From Clostridia bacterium (lineage in GTDB: Bacteria; Bacillota_A; Clostridia; Christensenellales; Aristaeellaceae), in NCBI GenBank assembly GCA_017399225.1, contig JAFQEB010000012.1:1-37315 (forward strand): DNA of 37,315 nucleotides. Direction: 5' to 3'. Shown in pieces: positions 1 through 8,512 of the stretch. A program made the position numbers and the translations under genes. The first letter of the stretch is position 1. Each line of letters starts with the position of its first letter. The notes under the pieces are model-generated. The model saw only the letters and a list, made by a program, of their open reading frames with translations, did not search any database and was not told the origin of the DNA.

Positions 1-306
<306 letters not shown>

Positions 307-369
307 TCATTACTCCTTTATATGTGTTGGTTGATAGGTGTCTTGTCGATTGGTTGAGAGTGCGAGTCC

Positions 370-632
370 CGCGTTCTCCCTCAGTCTGCGAGCTGACGCT
401 CGCAGCCAGCTCCCTCCCGGAGGGAGCCTTTGGTCGCGTCCTTTGCCGCAGGACTCAGCAAGCAGCAAGGAAGCAGTCAAGCAGCGGCAATCCTTAGCTC
501 CCTCCGGGAGGGAGCTGTCGCCCGAGGTCGGGCTTGCCCGACGAGCGCTGTCAACGCTTGCGTTGATGGCGCGAAGCCTGCGGCAGGGGCTTGCTCCTGA
601 CGTAGGCCGAGTGGAGACTGAGGGAGAACGCG
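370..632. repeat. Hairpin-rich element with 18-bp terminal inverted repeats (MITE-like)
   Basis: The 364-base gap between grpE and dnaK holds no plausible gene but a 263-base block bounded by perfect 18-base inverted repeats (CGCGTTCTCCCTCAGTCT at 370-387, its reverse complement at 615-632). Inside are successive hairpins: 387-404 (7-bp stem, TGAC loop), 409-427 and 496-516 (both GCTCCCTCC/GGAGGGAGC palindromes), 527-542 (GTCGGGC/GCCCGAC) and 552-565 (CAACGC/GCGTTG). This resembles a miniature non-autonomous mobile element or a multi-hairpin intergenic repeat. I see no clear target-site duplication. It would be transcribed between grpE and dnaK. Confidence 0.7.
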
Positions 633-667
633 CAGCCTGCACATTCATACTGTCAGAAAGGAATCGC

Positions 668-1228
668 TTAATCCGCCACGACCTTGACCATCGCCGGGCG
701 CAGGAGCTGACCACCCATCTGGTAGCCCTTCTGGAACACGGCGCAGACGGTGCCGGGCTCGCCTTCTTCGGCGGTGCCCTGCATCACGGCGTCTTCGAGG
801 TTGGGGTCGAACTTCTCGCCCAGGCGGTCGATGACGGTGACGCCCAGCTTCTCGTAGGCGGCGATCATCTGCTTGTGGGTCATTTCCACGCCGGTGCGGA
901 GGGCGTCGCCCTCAGCGGCGGGGGCGGCCAGGGCCCGCTCAAGGTTATCCAGCACGGCCAGCATCGCAGTCAGCACGGTGCGCTGACCCTCGGCAAAGGC
1001 GTCCGCCCGGACGGATTCGTTGCGGCGGCGGAAGTTGTCAAAGTCCGCCTGGGTGCGCTGGGCCATGGCCAGGTACTCATCCGCCTTGGCAGCGGCGGCC
1101 TGAAGGGCGGCCACGTCAATGGCTTCGGTCTCCTCCGCCAGGATCTCAGCGTTCTGGGCGGCTTCCAGCTCCTGCTGGTTCATTTCCTGCTCGTTCATTC
1201 GGCTCTTTCTGCCTTTCCTCTTCATCAT
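668..1228 (-). CDS. grpE: Nucleotide exchange factor GrpE
   Basis: 186 residues. GrpE is the DnaK nucleotide exchange factor: a dimer with a long N-terminal helix and a C-terminal beta wing. The first third is acidic and Gln/Glu-rich (a likely coiled coil), followed by the family core around AQRTQADFDNFRRRNE and the C-terminal EGEPGTVCAVFQKGYQMGGQLLRPAMVKV, which matches the conserved wing. Two adjacent ATGs (1228 and 1225) follow an AAGGA site by about six bases; an in-frame ATG at 1198 (MNEQE) is the alternative start. The gene lies 48 bases after hrcA and precedes dnaK, the standard Bacillota heat-shock order, and should share the CIRCE-regulated promoter. The length is normal for the family. 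Confidence 0.96.
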   Translation of the reverse strand: MMKRKGRKSRMNEQEMNQQELEAAQNAEILAEETEAIDVAALQAAAAKADEYLAMAQRTQADFDNFRRRNESVRADAFAEGQRTVLTAMLAVLDNLERALAAPAAEGDALRTGVEMTHKQMIAAYEKLGVTVIDRLGEKFDPNLEDAVMQGTAEEGEPGTVCAVFQKGYQMGGQLLRPAMVKVVAD

Positions 1229-1276
1229 TTTTGTTCCTTACCGGGATGCGCTGCCCGATCGGCTGCGCGTCCGCAT

Positions 1277-2320
1277 TTATTCCAGCTTCAGCGGCTCGTC
1301 ATCCTCCGTGCCGAACAGCCGGGAAAGCTGCCTTCCCATCGTATTCATGACGGAAAGGACGCGGCTGTACTGCATACGGGTGGGGCCGATGACGCCGATG
1401 GTGCCCTGCTGACCGCTGCCCGTGGTGTAGGTCATGGTGACGATGGAGCAGTCCTCCATCTCCGGCACGCCCGTTTCCGGGCCGATGCGGACGGTAAAGG
1501 ACATTTCTCCCTGCTGGCTGATGATATCCGCCAGGCGATCCCGCGTTTCCATCAGACTCAGGAAGGAGCGGGCCTTTTCCATGTCGGAATACTCCGGGTA
1601 GCTGAGCATGTTGGAGGTGCCGCCGATGGCCACATGGGGCTTGACGTCCTCCCCGCGCTTATTGAACACATTGCCCAGGCCCTCCAGCAGCTCCGTCTGA
1701 GCCTGCATCCGGGCCATCAGGGCGGGGATCTGCTCCACCGCCTCGCTGAGGGTCCTTCCCGTCAGCTCCTGCGTCAGGGTACGGCTGATGGAGTAGAGCG
1801 CATCGGAATCCAGCTCCTCGGAAACGCGGATGACCGAATCCCTGACCACGCCTGCGTCGGTGACGATGACCACCAGCGCTGCATTATCCGCCACCGACAC
1901 CAGCTGGATGTTGCGGATGCGGGGCTGAACGCCCGTGGGCGGCAGTACGACGGCGGTGTAGTTCGTGAGGTTGGAGAGCACCTGGGCCGCATGGTCGATC
2001 ACGTCTTCCATCTGACGGGAGCGGCCTGCGAAATGCGTCCTGACCACCTGCTCGTTATCCGAGTGGAGCTTTCCCGTCTGCAGCAGCTGATCGACGTAAA
2101 GCCGGTATGCCTTGGCAGAGGGGACGCGACCGGCGGATACATGGGGCTGATCCAGATAGCCCAGCTCCTCCAGGTCGCTCATCTCGTTGCGGATCGTCGC
2201 GGAGGACAGGCCCATATCGTACTTCTTGGAGATGGTACGCGAGCCCACCGGCACGGCGGTGAGGATGTAGTCATCGATGATGGCCTGCAGGATGCGGAAT
2301 TTCCGTTCGTCCATCGCCAT
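1277..2320 (-). CDS. hrcA: Heat-inducible transcription repressor HrcA
   Basis: 347 residues from ATG 2320. HrcA is the repressor that binds CIRCE and shuts off hrcA-grpE-dnaK until heat stress titrates GroEL away. The N-terminus is the conserved winged helix (DERKFRILQAIIDDYI ... PVGSRTISKKY ... SSATIRNEMSDLEELGYL), followed by QPHVSAGRVPSAKAYRLYVD and a GAF-like inserted domain, ending with GVIGPTRMQYSRVLSVM, a hallmark of the family. An upstream in-frame ATG at 2407 is rejected because it lies inside the CIRCE operator; 2320 has an AGAGGTG site nine bases before it. A further ATG at 2314 (MDERK) is also possible. First gene of the heat-shock operon. Confidence 0.97.
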   Translation of the reverse strand: MAMDERKFRILQAIIDDYILTAVPVGSRTISKKYDMGLSSATIRNEMSDLEELGYLDQPHVSAGRVPSAKAYRLYVDQLLQTGKLHSDNEQVVRTHFAGRSRQMEDVIDHAAQVLSNLTNYTAVVLPPTGVQPRIRNIQLVSVADNAALVVIVTDAGVVRDSVIRVSEELDSDALYSISRTLTQELTGRTLSEAVEQIPALMARMQAQTELLEGLGNVFNKRGEDVKPHVAIGGTSNMLSYPEYSDMEKARSFLSLMETRDRLADIISQQGEMSFTVRIGPETGVPEMEDCSIVTMTYTTGSGQQGTIGVIGPTRMQYSRVLSVMNTMGRQLSRLFGTEDDEPLKLE

Positions 2321-2400
2321 GCCTTCTGTCACCTCTTTGCTTATTCCGTTTACCCGGCAGCGCTGCGCCGGCAAGAGTAGCGCCTCGTCTCCGGGTTTTG

Positions 2401-2427
2401 TTAGCACTCACTCGAGGCGAGTGCTAA
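2401..2427. promoter_or_regulatory. CIRCE operator
   Basis: TTAGCACTC - nine bases - GAGTGCTAA, a perfect match to the consensus CIRCE inverted repeat bound by HrcA. It lies immediately downstream of the hrcA promoter and 80 bases before the chosen hrcA start, so bound HrcA would block its own operon. Confidence 0.98.
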
Positions 2428-2438
2428 TCACAGCTCAT

Positions 2439-2467
2439 AATATACCCCCGTCGCGCCGCTTTGTCAA
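2439..2467 (-). promoter_or_regulatory. Sigma-A promoter of hrcA-grpE-dnaK
   Basis: Read leftward: -35 TTGACA (2462-2467), 17-base spacer, -10 TATATT (2439-2444). The predicted start of transcription falls about ten bases further on, at the edge of the CIRCE element. Confidence 0.88.
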
Positions 2468-2577
2468 GAGGGTGACGGGGGAAAATGCGGATTAATTTTT
2501 CCTGAGAGGCTTTGCGCGTCCCTGTCAGCATGTCCTGAGGGGGGCATGTCCATACATGGACACAGCTCGGACGGCGC

Positions 2578-3480
2578 TTACTTGGTATAGGTCAGGCTCT
2601 CCAGCGGATCGGCCGCATGGGAGACGCTCAGGCTGCCCGCCCGGACGAAGCCGCGGGTCGTTTTGCCCTTCACGGTGGTCTCCACATAGTCCCAGGCGCT
2701 GTTGTTGTAGAAGCGGGACAGGTAGATGACCTGAGCGCCGGGCTGGAGGGTAACGATCTCCGTGCCGCTGCGGGCAGGGTCATCCGTCAGCGTGCAGGCA
2801 CTGAGAACAGTGGCAGGCGCATATTCAAAATGCAGGCTGGTCTCCAGCGGCACGCCGCCGCGCACCTTGTTGCCGTTGATGTAGCCCACGCGCACGGAGC
2901 CCTTGTTGGTCTCGTACATGATCAGCAGCCAGTCGCCATCCCAGCCGGCGGCATAGATGGCGCCGTTGGTACCCACGACGGCCTTGCCGTTCGCGCCGCG
3001 CCAGGCTTTGCTGCTGGGGGCAGAGTATACCTCCAGCTTCTGGCCGCTGCGAAGCTCCACATAATCAAAGCCCTGCAGGGTATCAAAGCCGGTGGAGAAA
3101 TCATCCCAGATGGACTTACCGTAGTCGTTGTTCTTCTTTGCCGCCCGCACCTGCTTGATCAGATCGACATTGTACCACTCCACGCTGTTGAGCTTGGGAT
3201 AGCACGCCACCTGATTGCGCGGATCGCTGTTGGGGGTATACCAGGGCATGGCGCTGAAGTAGTTGTCATAATCCTGACCGGATTTGAAATTGAAGCCGTG
3301 TCGGGCAAAGATCTCATTGAACGCATAGCCGAGGCTCTCATAGTCCCAGTAGTCGATCTCCTCCCAGGTCAGCTTGCGGCTGTCGCTCTCCGGCAGCACA
3401 TACATCCTTTCTGCCAGGGCAGAACCCGCCATCAAAAGGGCCAGCAGTACAGCCGCAGCACAGATCAGGGCCTTCTTCAT
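2578..3480 (-). CDS. Secreted YARHG-domain protein
   Basis: 300 residues from ATG 3480 (GGAGG eight bases upstream; an in-frame ATG at 3510 is less likely because it lies before that site). Residues 1-23 form a classic signal peptide ending GSALA, so the protein is exported. Residues ~30-115 carry a YARHG domain, with the family motif visible as FNEIFARHGFNF and a Trp/Tyr-rich PWYTPNSD segment. The rest contains an SH3-like region (KLEVYSAPSSKAWRGA ... DWLLIMYETNKGSVRVGYING) and a second beta-rich repeat. YARHG domains occur in extracellular and cell-wall-associated proteins of Firmicutes; no catalytic function is known. The gene has its own promoter and stands alone between the heat-shock operon and the GerMN gene. 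Confidence 0.85.
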   Translation of the reverse strand: MKKALICAAAVLLALLMAGSALAERMYVLPESDSRKLTWEEIDYWDYESLGYAFNEIFARHGFNFKSGQDYDNYFSAMPWYTPNSDPRNQVACYPKLNSVEWYNVDLIKQVRAAKKNNDYGKSIWDDFSTGFDTLQGFDYVELRSGQKLEVYSAPSSKAWRGANGKAVVGTNGAIYAAGWDGDWLLIMYETNKGSVRVGYINGNKVRGGVPLETSLHFEYAPATVLSACTLTDDPARSGTEIVTLQPGAQVIYLSRFYNNSAWDYVETTVKGKTTRGFVRAGSLSVSHAADPLESLTYTK

Positions 3481-3515
3481 GCCATCCCCTCCTCTTAAAT
3501 GTTCCTTCACCTATC

Positions 3516-3543
3516 ATTATATCCACCGTTGATCCGGTGTCAA
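3516..3543 (-). promoter_or_regulatory. Sigma-A promoter of the YARHG gene
   Basis: Leftward TTGACA (3538-3543), 16-base spacer, TATAAT (3516-3521); both hexamers are perfect consensus. It lies 36 bases before the chosen start. Confidence 0.85.
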
Positions 3544-3585
3544 CAATATAAACGATCCACCTTCGACTTTTTATCCATACATACC

Positions 3586-3613
3586 GAAAAAGCCGGAGCT
3601 TGCACTCCGGCTG
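3586..3613 (-). terminator. Intrinsic terminator of the GerMN gene
   Basis: Inverted repeat AGCCGGAG (3591-3598) / CTCCGGCT (3605-3612) with a six-base loop, followed in the leftward direction by a run of five T. It begins a few bases after the GerMN stop codon. Confidence 0.88.
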
Positions 3614-3618
3614 CTGCG

Positions 3619-4683
3619 TCAGTCGATCTCGATCACGCCCGGATACCAGGCCATCACATCCTCCGCCGCATTGACCCAGGTGGTGGCGGCCTGCGGCTCC
3701 GTCTGGTAGGCTTTGCCCTCCACCAGCACGTTCACCTGCTTGACCCCCGGGAACTGGCTGGCTGTGTAAACGACCGCCTGCATCGCCTGATGTCCGCCGT
3801 CAGAGCGCTGGGCGATCTGAGCGAACTCCTTCGTGAAATCGATGGTCGCCACGCCGTTTTTGATCTTCACAGACTTCACGCCGCAGTTTTCCGGCAACGG
3901 GCATTCCAGGCCGCTGTCCGACTTGGGGCCCTTCGCCAGCTCCAGGATCGCCGTGGGCAGATCGGCGGGCGAAAACACCGTGCGGGTCACCGGCACCAGC
4001 ATCCGTCCGCTGGCAGAGGGGAAGAACACCTGCACCTGATCCTCATAGGCGCTGCCGGAGAAGGTCGTGACACTTTCCAGGTTGACCATATCCTCCGTGA
4101 ACACGCCGGATACGTCCGTGCCGTGGGTCAGGCGACTGCGCTTCTGCCCATCGAAGAGGAAGCTGACCTCCTCCACGGTGTCAAAGCCGCACAGGGCCGC
4201 AGCAGTTCCCTGCACCATCAGCAGCTCCTCCTCGGCGCTCATGCAGTCCAGGGCCTCCCTGCTCATGTCCACCCGGGCCTTGCCGTTGGAAATGTCGATA
4301 TCGAAGCTCACCCCCTCGGGGATGACGTTGGTCAGGCCCATCCGCGCGGCGGCAAGGTCATTTTCGGAGGACTGCACCATCAGGGACAGCGTCGCCTTGG
4401 CGATGCCGTCCTGCAGCGGGATCTGCCTGGTGACGGGAACGAGATAGCCGTCGCCATCCTCATACCAGCAGACGGTGGAGACCATCTCCGCCTCCTCCTG
4501 AAGGGAAGCGGACGTCGGGTTCGTCAGCGGCGGCTCATCGTAGATCATCGTCTCCTGCACCTCTCCGCCGCCCCGCAGGGCCAGCACCACCACCAGACCC
4601 GCCGCGCCCACGATCAGCAGCCGCTCCATATCCACGCGCCGGGGCATGGGGATCCTGATATCCTTCAGTTTCGGCAATTTCAA
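3619..4683 (-). CDS. Membrane-anchored protein with two GerMN domains
   Basis: 354 residues. The start is TTG at 4683, supported by AAAGGAGG eight bases upstream; no ATG is as well placed. A basic N-terminus is followed by one transmembrane segment (~residues 20-38, LLIVGAAGLVVVLAL), and the rest is predicted outside the membrane. Two GerMN (sporulation/spore germination) repeats follow: residues ~75-190 (ATLSLMVQSS ... IPEGVSFDIDISNGKARVDMS) and ~220-330 (AILELAKGP ... VKSVKIKNGVATIDFTKEF, QFPGVKQVNVLVEG). GerMN modules are found in the spore germination/morphogenesis lipoprotein GerM and in other cell-envelope proteins. There is no lipobox here, so membrane anchoring is by the TM helix. It ends in its own terminator. 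A sporulation role is plausible but not shown by the window. Confidence 0.85.
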   Translation of the reverse strand: MKLPKLKDIRIPMPRRVDMERLLIVGAAGLVVVLALRGGGEVQETMIYDEPPLTNPTSASLQEEAEMVSTVCWYEDGDGYLVPVTRQIPLQDGIAKATLSLMVQSSENDLAAARMGLTNVIPEGVSFDIDISNGKARVDMSREALDCMSAEEELLMVQGTAAALCGFDTVEEVSFLFDGQKRSRLTHGTDVSGVFTEDMVNLESVTTFSGSAYEDQVQVFFPSASGRMLVPVTRTVFSPADLPTAILELAKGPKSDSGLECPLPENCGVKSVKIKNGVATIDFTKEFAQIAQRSDGGHQAMQAVVYTASQFPGVKQVNVLVEGKAYQTEPQAATTWVNAAEDVMAWYPGVIEID

Positions 4684-4770
4684 GCGATTACCTCCTTTGC
4701 GGGCTCAGGGTATGCCCTGCCCCGGTTCCTTGGCTGCTTGATGGTATGTCCCCTGCCGGCGGGTTATGCC

Positions 4771-4799
4771 TTGTTTTTCTGCGCCGCATCCGCTATAAT
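4771..4799 (+). promoter_or_regulatory. Sigma-A promoter of rqcH
   Basis: TTGTTT (4771-4776), 17-base spacer, TATAAT (4794-4799), 46 bases before the rqcH start. Confidence 0.8.
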
Positions 4800-4844
4800 G
4801 GTTGGGAATCCACTCGAATCATCTCAGGAAAGGGGCGTGACGCC

Positions 4845-6587
4845 ATGCCCATGGACGGCCTCACCCTCGGCTTCGCCGCGCGCGAGCTGAACACGGCCCT
4901 CGCCGGCGGCCGCATCGACAAGATCACCCAGCCGGAAAAGGATACCATCATCCTGCTGATCCGCGCCGGGTCGGTCAATCACCAGCTGCTGCTGTGTGCC
5001 TCCCCCAACAACGCCCGCTGTCATCTGACAACGATGAAGTTCACCAATCCCCTGGAGCCGCCCATGTTCTGTATGCTGCTGCGCAAGCAGCTCATGTCCG
5101 GGCGGGTGCTTTCTGTCCGGCAGATCGGCGGCGACCGCGTCATCCATATCGACGTGGACACTGTGGACGAGATGGGCGATCACGTCCTGCGCCGCATCAT
5201 CCTGGAGATCATGGGCCGGCACTCGAACCTGATCGTCACCGATGAGGGCGGGCGCATTCTGGACGCTGCCCGACACGTCAGCCTGGATATGAGCCGGGTG
5301 CGCCAGGTCCAGCCCGGCCTCCCCTATCTGCCCCCGCCTGCCCAGGACAAGCTGGACCCGGCGGACATCACCGCTGACCAGCTGCTGCAGCGCCTGCAGG
5401 ATGCGGGGGACGTGCCGCTCCACAAGGCGCTGGCGTCCTCCGTTTCGGGCCTGTCCAACCCGGCGGCAAAGGAGCTGGCCTTCCGCGTTCTGCCCGCAGG
5501 CTGCGACCGGGCGGAGGACCTGACTGACGCAGCGGCCCGCCTGACGGATCTGCTGCGCCGCCTGCCCGGCATGGCCGATCCCCGCGTGCTCTATGACGAG
5601 ACCGGCGATCCGGCGGACGTTTTTGCCTTCCCCTACCTGATGCACCCGCTGGATGCACAAAAACCCTGCGCCACGGTCTCCCAGGCGCTGGAACGGTATT
5701 TCGGCGCCCGCGATCAGGCAGACCGCCTGACCCAGAAGAGCGCCACCATGGTCAAGCTGCTCAAGACGCACATCGAGCGCTGCGAAAAAAAGCTCGCCCA
5801 GCAGGAGGAGGATCTCTCCAACGCCGCAAAGCTGGAGGAGTACCGCCTCTTTGGCGAGCTGATCAACGCGAACCTGTGGCAGCTCAAAAAGGGGGCTGCG
5901 GAGGTCACGCTGTCCAACTTCTACGATGAAGCCGGCGGCACAGTGACGATCCCGCTGGATATCCAGCTGACCCCGACGCAAAATGCCCAGCGGTATTTCA
6001 AGCGGTACCAGAAGGCCCGCACCACCCGGGAAATGGCCGCTGAGCAGCGCACCGCCACCCTGCAGGAGCTGGATTACCTGGAAGGAATGCTGCTGGACGT
6101 GGGCAAATGCGTGGGCGAAAGCGAACTGGAGGAGATCCGCGCCGAGCTGCAGCAGACCGGCTATATCAAAAAGGGACTCGGCCGCCGCCAGCAGCGGGCG
6201 CTGCCCAAATCCAAGCCCTATCACTACCGCTCTGCCGACGGCATCGATATCTACGTAGGCAAGAACGCCGCCCAGAACGAGCGGCTCACCTTCGGCGCAC
6301 AGCCCAACGAGACCTGGCTGCACGCCAAGGACATGCCCGGCAGCCACGTCATCATCAAGGCGGAGGGCGCGATCCCCGATTCCACCCTCGCCGACGCCGC
6401 AACCCTTGCCGCCTGGTACTCCAAGGGCCAGCACTCCACCATGGTGCCCATCGACTACACCCTCAGGCGCCATGTGAAGAAGATCCCCGGCGGCGCGACC
6501 GGCATGGTGACCTATACCAATCAGAAGACCGTGTATATGACCGTCACCGAGGCGGATGTGAAAAAGATCGTGCTGGTGGAGGGGTGA
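4845..6587 (+). CDS. rqcH: Ribosome quality control factor RqcH (NFACT family)
   Basis: 580 residues from ATG 4845. RqcH binds stalled 50S subunits and recruits tRNA-Ala to add C-terminal alanine tails, marking the nascent chain for degradation; older annotation calls it a fibronectin-binding protein A homologue. The NFACT-N domain is clear (residues ~1-200: AARELN.AL.GGRIDKITQPEKDT, and NPLEPPMFCMLLRKQL). A helical/coiled-coil middle follows (~270-420, with ERCEKKLAQQEEDL), then the NFACT-R domain (~440-560: YRSADGIDIYVGKNAAQNE, ETWLHAKDMPGSHVII). The upstream in-frame ATG at 4746 precedes the promoter and is rejected; ATG 4851 is an alternative. A GGAAAGGGG stretch serves as ribosome site. 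Normal length for the family. Confidence 0.95.
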   Translation: MPMDGLTLGFAARELNTALAGGRIDKITQPEKDTIILLIRAGSVNHQLLLCASPNNARCHLTTMKFTNPLEPPMFCMLLRKQLMSGRVLSVRQIGGDRVIHIDVDTVDEMGDHVLRRIILEIMGRHSNLIVTDEGGRILDAARHVSLDMSRVRQVQPGLPYLPPPAQDKLDPADITADQLLQRLQDAGDVPLHKALASSVSGLSNPAAKELAFRVLPAGCDRAEDLTDAAARLTDLLRRLPGMADPRVLYDETGDPADVFAFPYLMHPLDAQKPCATVSQALERYFGARDQADRLTQKSATMVKLLKTHIERCEKKLAQQEEDLSNAAKLEEYRLFGELINANLWQLKKGAAEVTLSNFYDEAGGTVTIPLDIQLTPTQNAQRYFKRYQKARTTREMAAEQRTATLQELDYLEGMLLDVGKCVGESELEEIRAELQQTGYIKKGLGRRQQRALPKSKPYHYRSADGIDIYVGKNAAQNERLTFGAQPNETWLHAKDMPGSHVIIKAEGAIPDSTLADAATLAAWYSKGQHSTMVPIDYTLRRHVKKIPGGATGMVTYTNQKTVYMTVTEADVKKIVLVEG

Positions 6588-6620
6588 GGCTGCTCCGGCT
6601 CACCGATTTCTGCCATATTC

Positions 6621-6660
6621 AAAGAGCCCGTGCAGAGCAGATACTCCGCACGGGCTTTCA
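6621..6660. terminator. Convergent terminator between rqcH and metI
   Basis: Nine-base inverted repeat AGCCCGTGC (6625-6633) / GCACGGGCT (6648-6656) with a 14-base loop, between the two convergent stop codons. T-runs are short on both sides (TTT), so it may work only moderately, in either direction. Confidence 0.6.
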
Positions 6661-6662
6661 TA

Positions 6663-7396
6663 TCACTTTTTCAGGCGCTTGTCGCACTTGCGAGCCAGCC
6701 ACGAACCAAAGGACTGCATCACCTGGGTGATGATGACCAACACGATCACCGCCGCGTACATGACAAACGCTTTATAACGCAGATAACCATGCGTGTAGGC
6801 GATCATGCCGATACCGCCGCCGCCGACCGTACCTGACATGGCCGTATAGCCCATGATGGTGGTGATGGCGAGCGTGAAGTTGCTGATCAATGAAGGGACG
6901 CTTTCCGGAATCATTACATGCAGCATGATCTGCATCGGCGTTGCTCCCATGGACTGCGCCGTCTCAATGATATTAGGATTCACCTCGCGCAGGCTGCCCT
7001 CCACAAGGCGCGCCACAAAGGGGAACGCTGCAATGACCAGCGGCACGATCGACGCCACCGTGCCCACGGGCGTACCCACAATCAAACGAGTCAGCGGGAT
7101 AACGGTGACCATCAGGATCGTAAAAGGCACGGAGCGCAGCAGGTTGATCACTACATTGACGACCTTCATCAGCACAGGCGGCAACGGATAAATGCCCTTG
7201 CTATCGCCGGCCACCAGCAGCATACCCAGCGGCAGGCCGATCACGATTGCAAAAAACGTCGCAAGAATGGTCGCATACAGCGTTTCCCACAGGGCAAACG
7301 GAAAATCATTGACAATGATGTCTGCCGCTTCCAGCAGCTTCTCCATCAGCTCGCTGGTTGCTGTTTCTTCCACCGCGATACTCGTTATCGCTCCAC

Positions 7397-7400
<4 letters not shown>
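6663..7400 (-). CDS. metI: Methionine ABC transporter permease MetI
   Basis: 245 residues. Integral membrane subunit of the MetNIQ methionine importer. Five hydrophobic segments are visible after a short polar N-terminus (ATILATFFAIVIGLPLGMLL; VVINLLRSVPFTILMVTVIPL; TVASIVPLVIAAFPFVARLV; FTLAITTIMGYTAMSGTVGG; FVMYAAVIVLVIITQVM). The EAA-loop that docks on the ATPase reads ETAQSMGATPMQIMLHVMIPES, and the GYTAMSGTVGGGGIG signature is specific to this subfamily. The start ATG (7400) overlaps the metN stop by four bases, so translation is coupled. Last gene of the operon; a convergent terminator follows. Confidence 0.96.
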
Positions 7401-8431
<1,031 letters not shown>

Positions 8432-8453
8432 GAGACCAGCCTCCATAACGCAA

Positions 8454-8491
8454 GGGACACCGGCAGCCGTTAACCAGCCGCCGGTGTGCCC
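8454..8491 (-). promoter_or_regulatory. Intercistronic mRNA hairpin between metQ and metN
   Basis: ACACCGGC (8457-8464) pairs with GCCGGTGT (8480-8487), extended by GGG/CCC beyond a bulged G. No T-run follows on the leftward strand, so it is more likely an mRNA-stabilising or partial-attenuation hairpin than a terminator; such a structure would let the binding protein be made in excess over the ATPase and permease. Confidence 0.6.
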
Positions 8492-8512
8492 AAGCCGATT
8501 GACTCGACAGGA

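Noticed and set aside
2401..2467. Longer HrcA start at 2407
   Set aside because: It lies inside the CIRCE operator and downstream of no ribosome site, whereas ATG 2320 has AGAGGTG and begins just before the conserved DERKF block.
2547..2562. Palindrome TGTCCATACATGGACA as terminator of the YARHG gene
   Set aside because: Two-base loop and no T-run; a real terminator for this gene was not found, and the palindrome may be chance or a protein site.
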